DNA from: an uncultured Dysosmobacter sp.
GTDB taxonomy: Bacteria; Bacillota; Clostridia; Oscillospirales; Oscillospiraceae
Assembly (NCBI GenBank): GCA_934565855.1
Contig: CAKTIO010000001.1
Location: forward strand, 310,001-374,000
DNA length: 64,000 nucleotides
Reading direction: 5' to 3'
The notes under the pieces are model-generated. The model ran no database searches and was not told where the DNA came from. It saw only the letters and a program-made list of their open reading frames with translations. Position numbers and translations under genes: made by a program. Every line of letters starts with the position of its first letter. Within the stretch, counting starts at the first letter, position 1. Positions 26,351 to 35,205 of the stretch are shown here, piece after piece.

Positions 26351-27904
26351 TTACATCAGCGGGGCAAAGATCCGCAGAACAGCCAGCAGCAGCGGGTGGC
26401 GGTTGCACTCCCTGCGGTAGATCTCCGGCGTGATCTCCCGGCATTTCTCCAGCGTTTCCAGAAAATCCTTTTTCACATCCATCACTGCCGGAACATCGCA
26501 CATCCACGCCGCGCATTCAAAATGGTGGCACAGGCTCCGGTAGTCCAGATTGATACTTCCCACCACCGCACAGCGGTCGTCTGCGACAAATTCCTTGGCA
26601 TGGATAAAGCCCGGAGTATACTCGTAGATCTTCACACCCGCCGCCATCAGGACGCCGTAATACGAGCGGCTCAGGGTATACACCAGCTTTTTATCCGGAA
26701 TGCCCGGCATGATGATGCGCACATCCACACCGCTTTTCGCCGCCGTGGTCAGCGCCGTGATCATCACATTGTCGATGATAAGATACGGCGTGGTAATGTA
26801 TACATAGTCTCTGGCATGGTTCAGGATGTTGCGGTAAACTGTCTCACCCACATACTCCCGGTCCAACGGGATGTCGTTATACGGCTGGACAAAGCCGCCG
26901 GAGCTGCTCCGGACGGTGGGCGCGAACTGCGCCGGGTCCTCCCGCTGGCGCCGCTCGAAATCCCACAGTGCCAGGAACATGGCGGTCAGGCTCCACACCG
27001 CGTCTCCCCGCAGGCGGACCGCTGTGTCCTTCCAGTAGCCGAACCGCTCCACCGCGTTGATATACTCATCCGCCAGATTCACTCCGCCGGTAAAGCCGAC
27101 GTTTCCGTCCACCACGCAGATCTTCCGGTGGTCCCGGTTATTGAAACGGGAGGAGAAGATATTGGTAAAGCGGTTGAACGTCAAACAGCGGATGCCTGCC
27201 CGCTCCAGCTGGGCGGCATAGTCACTGGGCAGTCTGCCGATGCAGCCGATGTCATCGTAGATGACGCGGACATCCACCCCGGCACGGACCTTTTCCTTTA
27301 AAATATCCAAAATAGAATCCCACATCGCACCGGGAGCAATGATGAAATACTCCAAAAAGATGAACCTCTCCGCCTTTTTCAGCTCCTCCAGCATTGCCCG
27401 CCAGAACGTCTCGCCCTCAGAGTAAAAGGTCACATCCGTATGGTCATACGCCGGAGCCGCCGCCCGGTTCCGCAGGTAACAGCACTCCGTCCGGTACTCT
27501 GGCGGCACCCTTTCCGTCACGCCGGGACGGATCCTTGCCGCGTCCAGATAGCACTGCGCGATTTCCACGCCCCGGCGGCGCTCTCCTCTGGAAAAGCGGA
27601 CCCGCCCAAACATCAGATAGGTCAGCCCGCCCAGAATCGGCAGTGTCAGATTCAGGATGATCCACGGCAGCTTGTAGGTGGGATTGCTGTCCTCCCGGAT
27701 GATATACAGCACCACGAACAGGCTTAAAATCTCACAGGCACCGTAAAAAAAGTTGAACTGCTTCCGGAACAGGACAAACACGCCTGCCAGCAGGGCAATT
27801 TGCAGCAGCAGGGACACTCCCAGCATGGTGATGCGCACAGCAGCGCTGGTGTGCTGCTTTGCCCGACTCTGTGCTGCCTCCGCAGCTTGCTTCATCCGGC
27901 TCAC
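26351..27904 (-). CDS. cls: Cardiolipin synthase
   Basis: Membrane phospholipase-D-family enzyme that condenses phosphatidylglycerol into cardiolipin. It has 517 residues, with an N-terminal region of two or three helices, then two HKD catalytic motifs: NNRDHRKICVVDGNVGFTGG and the second in FIHAKEFVADD with GSINLDYRSL. GGVNLADEY and EYTPGFIHAKE are family hallmarks. The chosen start is at 27904; the basic N-terminus is expected to face the cytoplasm. It is preceded by the terminator of the DUF4349 gene, so it is probably transcribed alone. Confidence 0.94.
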   Translation of the reverse strand: MSRMKQAAEAAQSRAKQHTSAAVRITMLGVSLLLQIALLAGVFVLFRKQFNFFYGACEILSLFVVLYIIREDSNPTYKLPWIILNLTLPILGGLTYLMFGRVRFSRGERRRGVEIAQCYLDAARIRPGVTERVPPEYRTECCYLRNRAAAPAYDHTDVTFYSEGETFWRAMLEELKKAERFIFLEYFIIAPGAMWDSILDILKEKVRAGVDVRVIYDDIGCIGRLPSDYAAQLERAGIRCLTFNRFTNIFSSRFNNRDHRKICVVDGNVGFTGGVNLADEYINAVERFGYWKDTAVRLRGDAVWSLTAMFLALWDFERRQREDPAQFAPTVRSSSGGFVQPYNDIPLDREYVGETVYRNILNHARDYVYITTPYLIIDNVMITALTTAAKSGVDVRIIMPGIPDKKLVYTLSRSYYGVLMAAGVKIYEYTPGFIHAKEFVADDRCAVVGSINLDYRSLCHHFECAAWMCDVPAVMDVKKDFLETLEKCREITPEIYRRECNRHPLLLAVLRIFAPLM

Positions 27905-27963
27905 AGGCAGTCTCCTCTCCGACGGTCATCCCTCTGCAAACGTGTCATTGGCGGAACCCTCCT

Positions 27964-28000
27964 AAAAAAGATGGGGAAGCGGTCACTCCCCTTCCCCATC
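27964..28000 (-). terminator. Terminator after the DUF4349 lipoprotein gene
   Basis: On the minus strand the 10-bp stem GATGGGGAAG/CTTCCCCATC (28000-27991 with 27979-27970) is followed by TTTTTT. Confidence 0.85.
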
Positions 28001-28006
28001 AGTTTA

Positions 28007-28927
28007 TCACATGGAATCCGTTTTGTCACCGTTCTCCTGAGAAACGGTTTTCTCCGCCCGGGACAAGGCGCGCCGCCGTTTCCGCCGGAAAAGGGTCACC
28101 GCGCCCGCCGCGGCTCCCGCGACGATCAGCAGCCACACCCAAGCGTATGCCAGACTGACCAGAAGCTCCTCACAGAAGCCGGCAAACGCCTTCCAGCCGG
28201 AGGAAAACGCCCCCGCAATCCGGCTGCCGAAGCCCGTGGCAGGCTCCTCTGTATTGGAGAGCCGGTAGACTTCCTCCAAATTTAGCTGCACGGTGGAATC
28301 CGCCACCAGATCGTCATAATGCTTCAGCTCTCCTGTCAGCGACTCGATCTCCCGCTCTGTATCCGAGATCGCCGACTCAATGGTGATGATATCCTCCATC
28401 CGCTCTGCCTGCGCCAGCAGGGCTTGCAGCCGCTCCAGCTTGGTCTGCTGTGTTTTCAGCCGCCCCTCCGTATCATAATAATACTCGCTGACATCCTCGC
28501 AGGAGGAATTTTTCCAAGTGACATGGCACAGCTGCCCCACCTGGTTCAAAAAGGGCTGGAAATTTTCCGCAGGGACGCGCACAGTAAAGCTTCCATACCG
28601 GTATCCGTTGCCGTAATCACCCACGCTGCTGGAGGAAAAATAGCCGCCGCAGGACGCCACCAGCTTTTCCAGACTTTGCAGTGCGCTGTCAAAGCCCGTG
28701 GTCTCCATGTTGACCTCTGCCGAGTAGATCCGTTTTTCCGTTGATTTTTTTACATTGTCCGGTATCTCCGGGGAATCCGCCGCGCCGCCATACTCCGCGG
28801 TCACCCCGGAGGCTTCGGTGTCATTGGCGGACGCCGCGCTTCTCCCGGACGCTCCACACCCACAAAGGAATGCCGCACAAAGCAGCGCCGTCAGGATCCA
28901 TACGTTCCATCTTCTCTGTTTCATCAT
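28007..28927 (-). CDS. DUF4349 lipoprotein
   Basis: A 306-residue envelope protein. The signal peptide ends in a lipobox-like LCGC. The central region, from KRIYSAEVNMETTGFDSALQ to RVPAENFQPFLNQVG, is the DUF4349 pattern, followed by a predicted coiled coil (LKTQQTKLERLQALLAQAER). A C-terminal transmembrane helix (WVWLLIVAGAAAGAVTLF) is followed by a basic tail. Two adjacent ATGs (28927, 28924) follow GGGAGG and are equally acceptable. The function is unknown; the topology suggests both ends are membrane-attached with an extracytoplasmic domain between. Confidence 0.82.
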   Translation of the reverse strand: MMKQRRWNVWILTALLCAAFLCGCGASGRSAASANDTEASGVTAEYGGAADSPEIPDNVKKSTEKRIYSAEVNMETTGFDSALQSLEKLVASCGGYFSSSSVGDYGNGYRYGSFTVRVPAENFQPFLNQVGQLCHVTWKNSSCEDVSEYYYDTEGRLKTQQTKLERLQALLAQAERMEDIITIESAISDTEREIESLTGELKHYDDLVADSTVQLNLEEVYRLSNTEEPATGFGSRIAGAFSSGWKAFAGFCEELLVSLAYAWVWLLIVAGAAAGAVTLFRRKRRRALSRAEKTVSQENGDKTDSM

Positions 28928-29051
28928 CCAAGCCTCCCGTCATTTTTTGTCATGCAGGTCTTCTTTTCTTTAGACGTTTCCACAGGAAAAAGGTTCCAGA
29001 GCTTTCTGATTCTGCGAAGCACAGCCAATATGTTTTTCACGGAAATATGTT

Positions 29052-29855
29052 TTACAGCAGGATGCTGTCCAGATCCTCCGGGATCAGCAGGTTTCCGGAG
29101 TAATATCTCTGCCCCTCCTGCCGGTACAGCTCCTGCCGCCGGGCAAGGTTCCGGTCCTCTGTATGGTAAAGCAGCAGATTGGGAATCTGCATCCTCTGGG
29201 CAAGCCTGCAGGCATCCGCCACAGTGGAATGGTGCTTCTCATAGGGATGGAAAAGCTCCGCCTGCGATTCCAGACAGAACGCCTCATGCAGCAGCCACTG
29301 GCTGCCCTGCACTTCTGGAGCGTTTCCCTGATAGAACGGCTCGTCTCCGCAGCAGGCAAGCTTTTCTCCCGGTCGGATATCCAGCGTGAATCCAAACTGC
29401 TTCGCCTTGGTGGAGCAGATGTCAAAGAACTGCATCCGGTGGTGCCCCAGTACGGTCCTTTCCTCTCCGTCCTCCACCGGCACGATTTTCAGCCGGTCTC
29501 CTAAAAAGGCGGTCTCCTGCTGCGAGAGCATCATCCGGGGCACGGTGTTCAGCAGTTCCGCCAGCTCTGCATGGCAGTAGATCACCGCCTCCCCCTCGTA
29601 GCTTCCCCGCTTCATATTCTGGCAGATCATGCGGATCATCCAGAATATCCCCATTACATGATCCATATGCGCGTGGGTCACAAAAATTTCCCGAATTTCC
29701 TTCCAGTCGATGCCTGTCGCCTTCAGCTGGTGCAGCAGCGTGTTTCCTCCGCCGCCATCCACCAGCAAAAACCGTTCACCCTCCTGCAAAACGAAGCAGG
29801 TGTTATAGCACTCTGTCACTACGGCATTTCCAGTGCCAAGCATGGTCAGCTTCAT
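29052..29855 (-). CDS. Metallo-beta-lactamase-fold hydrolase
   Basis: A 267-residue cytosolic MBL-fold protein starting MKLTMLGTGNA at 29855, preceded by GGAGGCGGCGG. The metal-binding motif THAHMDH (about residue 60) and later histidines, including LLHEAFC and EKHHST, fit a dinuclear-zinc hydrolase of the RNase Z-like branch. The tRNase Z exosite is not evident, so RNase Z itself is not claimed. It is divergent from the hydroxy-acid dehydrogenase gene. Confidence 0.8.
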   Translation of the reverse strand: MKLTMLGTGNAVVTECYNTCFVLQEGERFLLVDGGGGNTLLHQLKATGIDWKEIREIFVTHAHMDHVMGIFWMIRMICQNMKRGSYEGEAVIYCHAELAELLNTVPRMMLSQQETAFLGDRLKIVPVEDGEERTVLGHHRMQFFDICSTKAKQFGFTLDIRPGEKLACCGDEPFYQGNAPEVQGSQWLLHEAFCLESQAELFHPYEKHHSTVADACRLAQRMQIPNLLLYHTEDRNLARRQELYRQEGQRYYSGNLLIPEDLDSILL

Positions 29856-29954
29856 CTCACCGCCGCCTCCCGTTCTGTTTTTTTCAGCATACCATATTTT
29901 CCCGCCTTCTGCCAATTCTTTCTTGGTCCGTCTGCCAAAATCCGGGATTCTCTG

Positions 29955-29983
29955 TTGCCTTTTGCCGGGATTCGCACTAAAAT
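29955..29983 (+). promoter_or_regulatory. Promoter of the FMN-dependent hydroxy-acid gene
   Basis: TTGCCT (29955-29960) and TAAAAT (29978-29983) with a 17-base spacer lie 57 bases before the ATG. Confidence 0.65.
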
Positions 29984-30040
29984 AAACAGCACCGAAGAAA
30001 AAGCATCTGACATTCAGAAGACACAGGGAGGAATTTCATC

Positions 30041-31060
30041 ATGACTTATCAGGACGTTCTGGAGAATGCCCGCAAATGTATGGGACCTTACTGCAAGGCG
30101 TGTCCCACCTGCAACGGTCAAGCCTGCAAAAACACCATGCCCGGTCCCGGTGCAAAGGGCATTGGCACTGGATTTATCCGCAACTACCAGAAATGGCAGG
30201 AGCTGTGCGTAAACATGGACACCATCTGTGAAAATGTGCCGGTGGACACTGCCTTTGAGCTGTTCGGGCAGAAATTTGTCCTGCCGGTTTTTGCCGCCCC
30301 CGTGGGCGCCATGCAGCTGCACTATGGCGACAAATACGATGACCTTGCCTATAACGACCTGCTGGTCTCCGCCTGCGCCAAGGCAGGCATTGCCGCCTTT
30401 ACCGGAGATGGTACCAATCCCGCCGTGGTGGAGGCTGCCGTCCAGGCGATCTCCAAAAACCACGGACACGGCGTTCCCACCATCAAGCCCTGGGATGTCA
30501 ACACCCTTCAGAAGAAACTGGAGCTGGCAAAATCCGCCGATCCCTTCGCCATTGCGATGGACATTGATGCGGCTGGACTGCCCTTCCTGAAGAATCTGAC
30601 CCCGCCCGCCGGAAGCAAGACGGTGGACGAGCTGCGGGAAATCGCCCGGCTTGCCGGAAAGCCCTTCATTCTCAAGGGTATTATGACCGTTGCAGGCGCC
30701 AAAAAGGCGCTGGAAGCCGGAGCCGCCGGCATCGTAGTCTCCAACCATGGCGGACGGGTGCTGGACCAGTGTCCCGCCACAGCGGAGGTCCTGCCCGCCA
30801 TTGCCGACGCCGTGGGCGGCAAGATGACCATTCTGGTGGATGGCGGCATCCGCACCGGCATGGACGTGTTCAAAGCGCTGGCATTGGGCGCGGATGGCGT
30901 ACTCATTGCCCGTCCCTTTGTTACAATGGTTTACGGCGGCGGAGAAGAGGGTGTTCAGGCTTATGTGGACAAGCTGAAGGCAGAGCTTTCCGACACGATG
31001 GCAATGTGCGGCGCTCACCGGCTCAGCGAGATCCGCCGGGATATGATTTTCGGATACTGA
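30041..31060 (+). CDS. FMN-dependent alpha-hydroxy-acid dehydrogenase with N-terminal cysteine cluster
   Basis: A 339-residue TIM-barrel flavoprotein of the lactate oxidase/glycolate oxidase family. FMN and substrate elements are visible: SNHGGRVLDQ (catalytic His), VDGGIRTGMDVFKALALGAD and IARPF. Unusually, residues 13-29 hold five cysteines (CMGPYCKACPTCNGQAC), a pattern that could bind an Fe-S cluster or zinc. In an anaerobe the electron acceptor is unlikely to be oxygen, so dehydrogenase is a safer name than oxidase. GGGAGGAA precedes the ATG. The substrate is unknown. Confidence 0.85.
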   Translation: MTYQDVLENARKCMGPYCKACPTCNGQACKNTMPGPGAKGIGTGFIRNYQKWQELCVNMDTICENVPVDTAFELFGQKFVLPVFAAPVGAMQLHYGDKYDDLAYNDLLVSACAKAGIAAFTGDGTNPAVVEAAVQAISKNHGHGVPTIKPWDVNTLQKKLELAKSADPFAIAMDIDAAGLPFLKNLTPPAGSKTVDELREIARLAGKPFILKGIMTVAGAKKALEAGAAGIVVSNHGGRVLDQCPATAEVLPAIADAVGGKMTILVDGGIRTGMDVFKALALGADGVLIARPFVTMVYGGGEEGVQAYVDKLKAELSDTMAMCGAHRLSEIRRDMIFGY

Positions 31061-31103
31061 GCGCGTTTCCGGGCCCTATCTCCGCATTACCGAAAAAGCA
31101 GAT

Positions 31104-31138
31104 GGCGCGGTGCAGAAAAATTCTGCACCGCGCCGTTT
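31104..31138. terminator. Terminator after the hydroxy-acid gene
   Basis: A 14-bp perfect stem (31104-31117 with 31121-31134) is followed by GTTTTC. It lies between convergent genes. Confidence 0.85.
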
Positions 31139-31147
31139 TCATACATT

Positions 31148-31507
31148 TTATCTCCTCTGGGCAACCTGGCTGATGTCAGACAGAATCTGTTCGTACAGCG
31201 TGTCCAGCCGTTCCAGTATTTCCGCCGTGGTAAGATCTCTGCCGTCCCGCAGGGCTTCCGTGATCTCCGCGCTGACGGAATGCAGATCCGCCAGCCCCAG
31301 GCTCAGACAAACGCCCCGCAGCGTATGCGCCGCCTGAAACGCCTGCCGCACATTCTTCTCCTTCAAAAAGCGGTGAATGGCGGCATAATTCCCGTCCTCG
31401 GGAAACTGCTGCAAGAACTCCCGCACGATCTGTTCTGAATACAACCGCTGCAGGACCTCCTGCGCATCTCCGCCGTGCCGCCGGTAAAATTCTGTCAAAG
31501 TCAGCAT
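31148..31507 (-). CDS. Orphan HPt phosphotransfer protein
   Basis: A 119-residue, all-helical protein with the histidine phosphotransfer signature AAHTLRGVCLSLGL; the predicted phosphorylated residue is His61. HPt proteins pass phosphoryl groups between receiver domains in multistep phosphorelays. No histidine kinase or response regulator lies nearby, so partners are unknown. The ATG at 31507 follows GGAGGAGACCGAT on the minus strand. Confidence 0.83.
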   Translation of the reverse strand: MLTLTEFYRRHGGDAQEVLQRLYSEQIVREFLQQFPEDGNYAAIHRFLKEKNVRQAFQAAHTLRGVCLSLGLADLHSVSAEITEALRDGRDLTTAEILERLDTLYEQILSDISQVAQRR

Positions 31508-31593
31508 ATCGGTCTCCTCCGCTCTGTTCTTCTGATATCATCATACCGCAGGAGACGCGCTTTTGCAACAGGTTTTCCCTGTTTTTTCCATTT

Positions 31594-32418
31594 TTATAGG
31601 AGTCTGCGAAACACATGGATTCGGAAGGCGATCTGCGTTGTCAGCGTATCCAGCGTGTTCAGCCGCTCCGCTCCCTCCTTCGGCGTCTTCCAATAGTAGG
31701 GCGTCATCTGAAAGAGGTTTCTGATATCCTCCCGGCAGGTCAGGGTGATCTCTTCATCCACGGGAACGATCTCCTCATAGGCAAAGCCCGGGTAGGGCGT
31801 CTCCTTCTCCTCGTTCAGGTAGGGCTTTTCATAGAGGACCTGCTTCAGCTGCCACAGGTGCCTTGCCGCCGGAACCACATAGAAAAAGCAGCCGCCGGGC
31901 TTCAGCACCCGCTGAAATTCCTCCAGTGCCAGTGGGGAAAAGCAGTTCAGCAGCAGGTCCACCTGTCCATCCGCCACCGGAAGGTGATAGCTGGACGCCA
32001 CGGCAAACTCGATTTCCCGGTCACGCTTTGCCGCGGAACGGAGGATGGCTTTGGAAATATCGATTCCCGCAACGGCGGGATGCTTTCCGGCAGCCAGCAG
32101 CGCCTGCCGCACGCCGGAGGTATAATAGCCCTCTCCGCAGCCGGTATCCAGCACCCTCGGTGCGTTCCCGGTCTTCCGCACCGCCAGCGCACACAGGGCG
32201 TCCAGCAGCGGACGGTAATACTCTTTGGACAGAAACGCCCTGCGGGCAGCTGCCATGCCCCGGTCATCTCCCGGGGACAGGCTGTGCTTCTGATTGGGCG
32301 GCAGCAGATAGGTATATCCCTCTCTGGCAATGTCATAGCTGTGTCCCGCAGGACAGCGGTAGGTCTTTTCCTCCCGCCGCAGGGACCCCCGGCAGACAGG
32401 GCAGCGAAACAGGCTCAT
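31594..32418 (-). CDS. rlmA: RlmA-type 23S rRNA (guanine-N1) methyltransferase
   Basis: A 274-residue SAM-dependent methyltransferase. An N-terminal zinc finger (Cys6, Cys9, Cys22, His26) is followed by the Rossmann motif VLDTGCGEGYY and a substrate region with LLNCFSPLA and RVLKPGG. This order is that of RlmA/TlrB, which modify G745 or G748 of 23S rRNA; TlrB-type enzymes contribute to tylosin resistance. Which base is used here cannot be told. The start overlaps the end of the MATE gene by four bases, so the two are co-translated. Confidence 0.87.
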   Translation of the reverse strand: MSLFRCPVCRGSLRREEKTYRCPAGHSYDIAREGYTYLLPPNQKHSLSPGDDRGMAAARRAFLSKEYYRPLLDALCALAVRKTGNAPRVLDTGCGEGYYTSGVRQALLAAGKHPAVAGIDISKAILRSAAKRDREIEFAVASSYHLPVADGQVDLLLNCFSPLALEEFQRVLKPGGCFFYVVPAARHLWQLKQVLYEKPYLNEEKETPYPGFAYEEIVPVDEEITLTCREDIRNLFQMTPYYWKTPKEGAERLNTLDTLTTQIAFRIHVFRRLL

Positions 32419-33809
32419 ACAGGCTCCTCCGAACGAATGGTAATGTCATTGATCCACTTCCTGCTGCACAGCCGGAAAATGCTGGGAACGATCTTACACA
32501 GGCTCTCCGACTGGATGCTCAGACAGATCAGCGGGATTGGAGCGTTCAGCACCAGCGCCGTCAGCGCTGTCAGCGGAATGGCAATGAGCCACAGCGGGAA
32601 CAGATCCAGCACCGCCGCCATTCTGGCGTCTCCTCCTGCCCGCAGCAGTCCGGTGATGTTGGTAATGTCAAACGCCCGCAGCGGCATGACCAGCAGATAG
32701 ATCATGCACATGGTAGTGGCGATACCTGTCGCCTGGGGCGTCAGCTTGAACAGCGGATACAGGTGTGGAATGAACACCAACGGCAGCAGCACCGCCAGAC
32801 AAATAGCAATGACCACGCCCACTGCGGTGGATACCGTCAGCAGACAGCAGCCCAGGGAGTAGACGTCCTCCCGCTCCGCTCCTTCGCCGATGCGCTTTCC
32901 CACCAGCACCGCCGTGGCGCCTGCCAGACCGAAGCAGGTCACCGTGGAAAATTTGTCAATGTTGCCCATGATGGCATACGCCGCCAGCATATCCGTGGAG
33001 ATCGTCATGTGTCCCATAATGACCGTCATCATGCTGGTCCCCAGCCCCCACATGGTCTCGTTGGCAATGACCGGGCTGGCATAGGTCAGGGAGCTTTTCA
33101 GCATCTGCATTCCGGGACGAAGCAGCGCCCGGGGCATCAACGGGATGCGGCGGTTCCGCAGCGCGTAAAGCAGAACGATGGCAAATTCCACAATGCGGGA
33201 GGTCAGCGTTGCCACCGCCGCGCCTGTGACCTCCAGCCGCGGTGCGCCGAAATGCCCGAAGATCAGGCAGTAATTCAGAAAGGTGTTCAGCAGCATGGAC
33301 ACGCCGAACACCATCATGCCCAGCTTTGGGTTCTCCGTGCTGCGCTGCATTCCCACATAAACGGAGCTCATGGCGTTAAATACATAGGAAATGCCCACCA
33401 GCCGGAGATAGGGCGCTCCGATCCCGATCAGGGTCGTATTATCCGTGACAATGGACATCACTCCGGTGGAGTGGAAAAACAGCACCGCCGCCATCAGGAC
33501 GGCGATGGCTGTGCCGGAGTACAGCGCAATGCCCATACACCGGTTGATGGACTCCACATCGCCCTTTCCCCAATACTGGCTGACCAGCACGGTCAGTCCG
33601 CTCATTAAACCGAAAATAATGACCTGGATCAGAAAAATAGGTGTGTTGGCTGCCGTGACTGCCGACAGCTGGTGGTTTCCCAGCAGTCCCACCATAAAGG
33701 TATCCACAAAGCCCAGCGATGTAGTGATAAGATTCTGCAAAATCAGCGGCAGCGCCAAGCCCCACAGGTGCTTATAAAATCCGGGTCTTCGGCGTAAATG
33801 TTTCAGCAT
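32415..33809 (-). CDS. MATE family efflux transporter (second copy)
   Basis: A 464-residue multidrug-and-toxin-extrusion protein. The N-terminal helix pair contains LPLILQNLITTSLGFVDTFM; LGNHQLSAVTAANTP and YWGKGDVESINR are family-typical loop segments. It differs clearly from the MATE protein at 23930. It is translationally coupled to the rlmA-like methyltransferase downstream. The substrate is unknown. Confidence 0.92.
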   Translation of the reverse strand: MLKHLRRRPGFYKHLWGLALPLILQNLITTSLGFVDTFMVGLLGNHQLSAVTAANTPIFLIQVIIFGLMSGLTVLVSQYWGKGDVESINRCMGIALYSGTAIAVLMAAVLFFHSTGVMSIVTDNTTLIGIGAPYLRLVGISYVFNAMSSVYVGMQRSTENPKLGMMVFGVSMLLNTFLNYCLIFGHFGAPRLEVTGAAVATLTSRIVEFAIVLLYALRNRRIPLMPRALLRPGMQMLKSSLTYASPVIANETMWGLGTSMMTVIMGHMTISTDMLAAYAIMGNIDKFSTVTCFGLAGATAVLVGKRIGEGAEREDVYSLGCCLLTVSTAVGVVIAICLAVLLPLVFIPHLYPLFKLTPQATGIATTMCMIYLLVMPLRAFDITNITGLLRAGGDARMAAVLDLFPLWLIAIPLTALTALVLNAPIPLICLSIQSESLCKIVPSIFRLCSRKWINDITIRSEEPV

Positions 33810-33859
33810 ATAGAGATCCTTTCCTCCTCTGTTTTTCAGCGAAAGCCCCGCCGTTTTTC

Positions 33860-34993
33860 TCAGAGCATGGGGAAGCGGGTGTCATGATGCTCCCGCAGCG
33901 CCGCAGCGCAGGCGTCGATCTCCGCCTCCGTCGTCTCCGGACCAAAGCTCAGGCGGATCACACCGGAAGCCGTTTTCTTCGGCAGCTTCAGTGCCGCCAC
34001 CACATGGCTGGGCTTGCCCTGATGGCATGCGGAGCCAGCGGAAATGCAGATTCCCTTGGCGCTCAGGTCGCTGACAATGTTCTGGCTGGGATAGCCATTC
34101 ATGGAAACCGCTAAAATATGGGGCGCCGCCCCCTGTGCGGCAACCGTCAGATCCGGGATCTGGGAAAGCTTCTGGACAGCGTAAGCCTTGATCTGCGCCA
34201 TGTGCGCCAGCTTTTCCTCAAGCCGCTCCCGCCGCAGCTCCACCGCCCTTGCAAAGCCGGCAATCTGCGCCGTTGCCTCTGTGCCGGAGCGCAGTCCCCG
34301 CTCCTGTCCGCCGCCTGCCAGCAGGGGCTTCGGGCTGCGCAGCCGGTCTCCGATATACAGCGCGCCGATGCCCTTGGGTCCACCGATCTTATGGGCGGAG
34401 ACAGAGATCATATCCGCTCCCAGCGTCTCCGCGGCAAACGGGGTCTTTAAAAAGCCCTGCACGGCATCTGTGTGCAGCAGGGTCCTGGGATTGCGCTGCC
34501 GCAGCTGCTTTGCGATCTCCGCCACCGGAAACACACAGCCTGTCTCATTGTTCACCATCATGACAGACACCAGCGCCGTGTCCGGGCGCACTGCTGCCAG
34601 CACCTGCTCCGCAGTCAGGTTTCCGTCTCTGCCGGGAGTGACGTAGGTGACCTCATATCCCTGCTGCGCCAGCCAGCGGCACGGCTCTAACACGGCGTTA
34701 TGCTCCACCGCCGTGGTCACAATATGCTTTCCCAGGTGCCGGTTCTGCCAGCACGCCGCCGTGACCGCCCAGTTATCACTCTCCGTTCCGCAGGAGGTAA
34801 AATACAGCTGCTCCGCTCCGCAGCCCAGCGCATCCGCCACGGTCTGCCGCCAGCCGGCTACCTGCCGTTTTGCCTCCAAGCCCATTGCATACTGCGAGCT
34901 GGGGTTTCCATACTGCCCTGTCAGTACCTCATACATGGCGTCCGCCACCTCTTTGGGTACGGGTGTGGTGGCGGCATGGTCCAGATAAATCAT
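33860..34993 (-). CDS. Cysteine desulfurase family protein (NifS/IscS-like)
   Basis: A 377-residue fold-type-I PLP enzyme. MIYLDHAATTPVP is the NifS N-terminus; the PLP lysine lies in SVSAHKIGGPKG; the persulfide cysteine is in SAGSACHQGK. It removes sulfur from cysteine for Fe-S clusters or thiolated tRNA. No iscU or thiI/mnmA is adjacent, so the sulfur acceptor is unknown. The divergent neighbour mtaB is an Fe-S, sulfur-inserting tRNA enzyme, which makes sulfur supply for tRNA thiolation an attractive guess. Confidence 0.92.
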   Translation of the reverse strand: MIYLDHAATTPVPKEVADAMYEVLTGQYGNPSSQYAMGLEAKRQVAGWRQTVADALGCGAEQLYFTSCGTESDNWAVTAACWQNRHLGKHIVTTAVEHNAVLEPCRWLAQQGYEVTYVTPGRDGNLTAEQVLAAVRPDTALVSVMMVNNETGCVFPVAEIAKQLRQRNPRTLLHTDAVQGFLKTPFAAETLGADMISVSAHKIGGPKGIGALYIGDRLRSPKPLLAGGGQERGLRSGTEATAQIAGFARAVELRRERLEEKLAHMAQIKAYAVQKLSQIPDLTVAAQGAAPHILAVSMNGYPSQNIVSDLSAKGICISAGSACHQGKPSHVVAALKLPKKTASGVIRLSFGPETTEAEIDACAAALREHHDTRFPML

Positions 34994-35014
34994 AAAAGCT
35001 CCTTTCGCCGGGGG

Positions 35015-35043
35015 TTGCCCAACGGATAAAATACAGGTATAAT
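35015..35043 (+). promoter_or_regulatory. mtaB promoter
   Basis: TTGCCC (35015-35020) and TATAAT (35038-35043) with a 17-base spacer. The predicted leader to the mtaB ATG (35206) is about 155 bases and contains AATGTGA near 35080 and its complement TCACATT near 35146, plus a GGCAGC-CGGA-GCTGCC hairpin between them. Confidence 0.6.
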
Positions 35044-35205
35044 AGCACCATCAGCCGACAGGAACGCGGCAGCCATGCCAATGTGAAAAAACACACCGGC
35101 AGCCGGAGCTGCCCCCATTCACTGGTCGGATCAGGTCATTCATATGTCACATTACCCGTAACTTCTTATTATATGGGAAGCTGGGAGAAATAGCAAGGAG
35201 AACCC

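Noticed and set aside
29052-29855. RNase Z identity for the MBL protein
   Set aside because: The HxHxDH motif alone is shared by many hydrolases, and the tRNase Z exosite is not recognisable.
35050-35160. TPP riboswitch or small SRP RNA in the mtaB leader
   Set aside because: A stretch like GACCTGATCCG on the minus strand recalls the TPP 3' half, but the matching CTGAGA half and the SRP tetraloop are missing, and neither neighbour is a thiamine gene.
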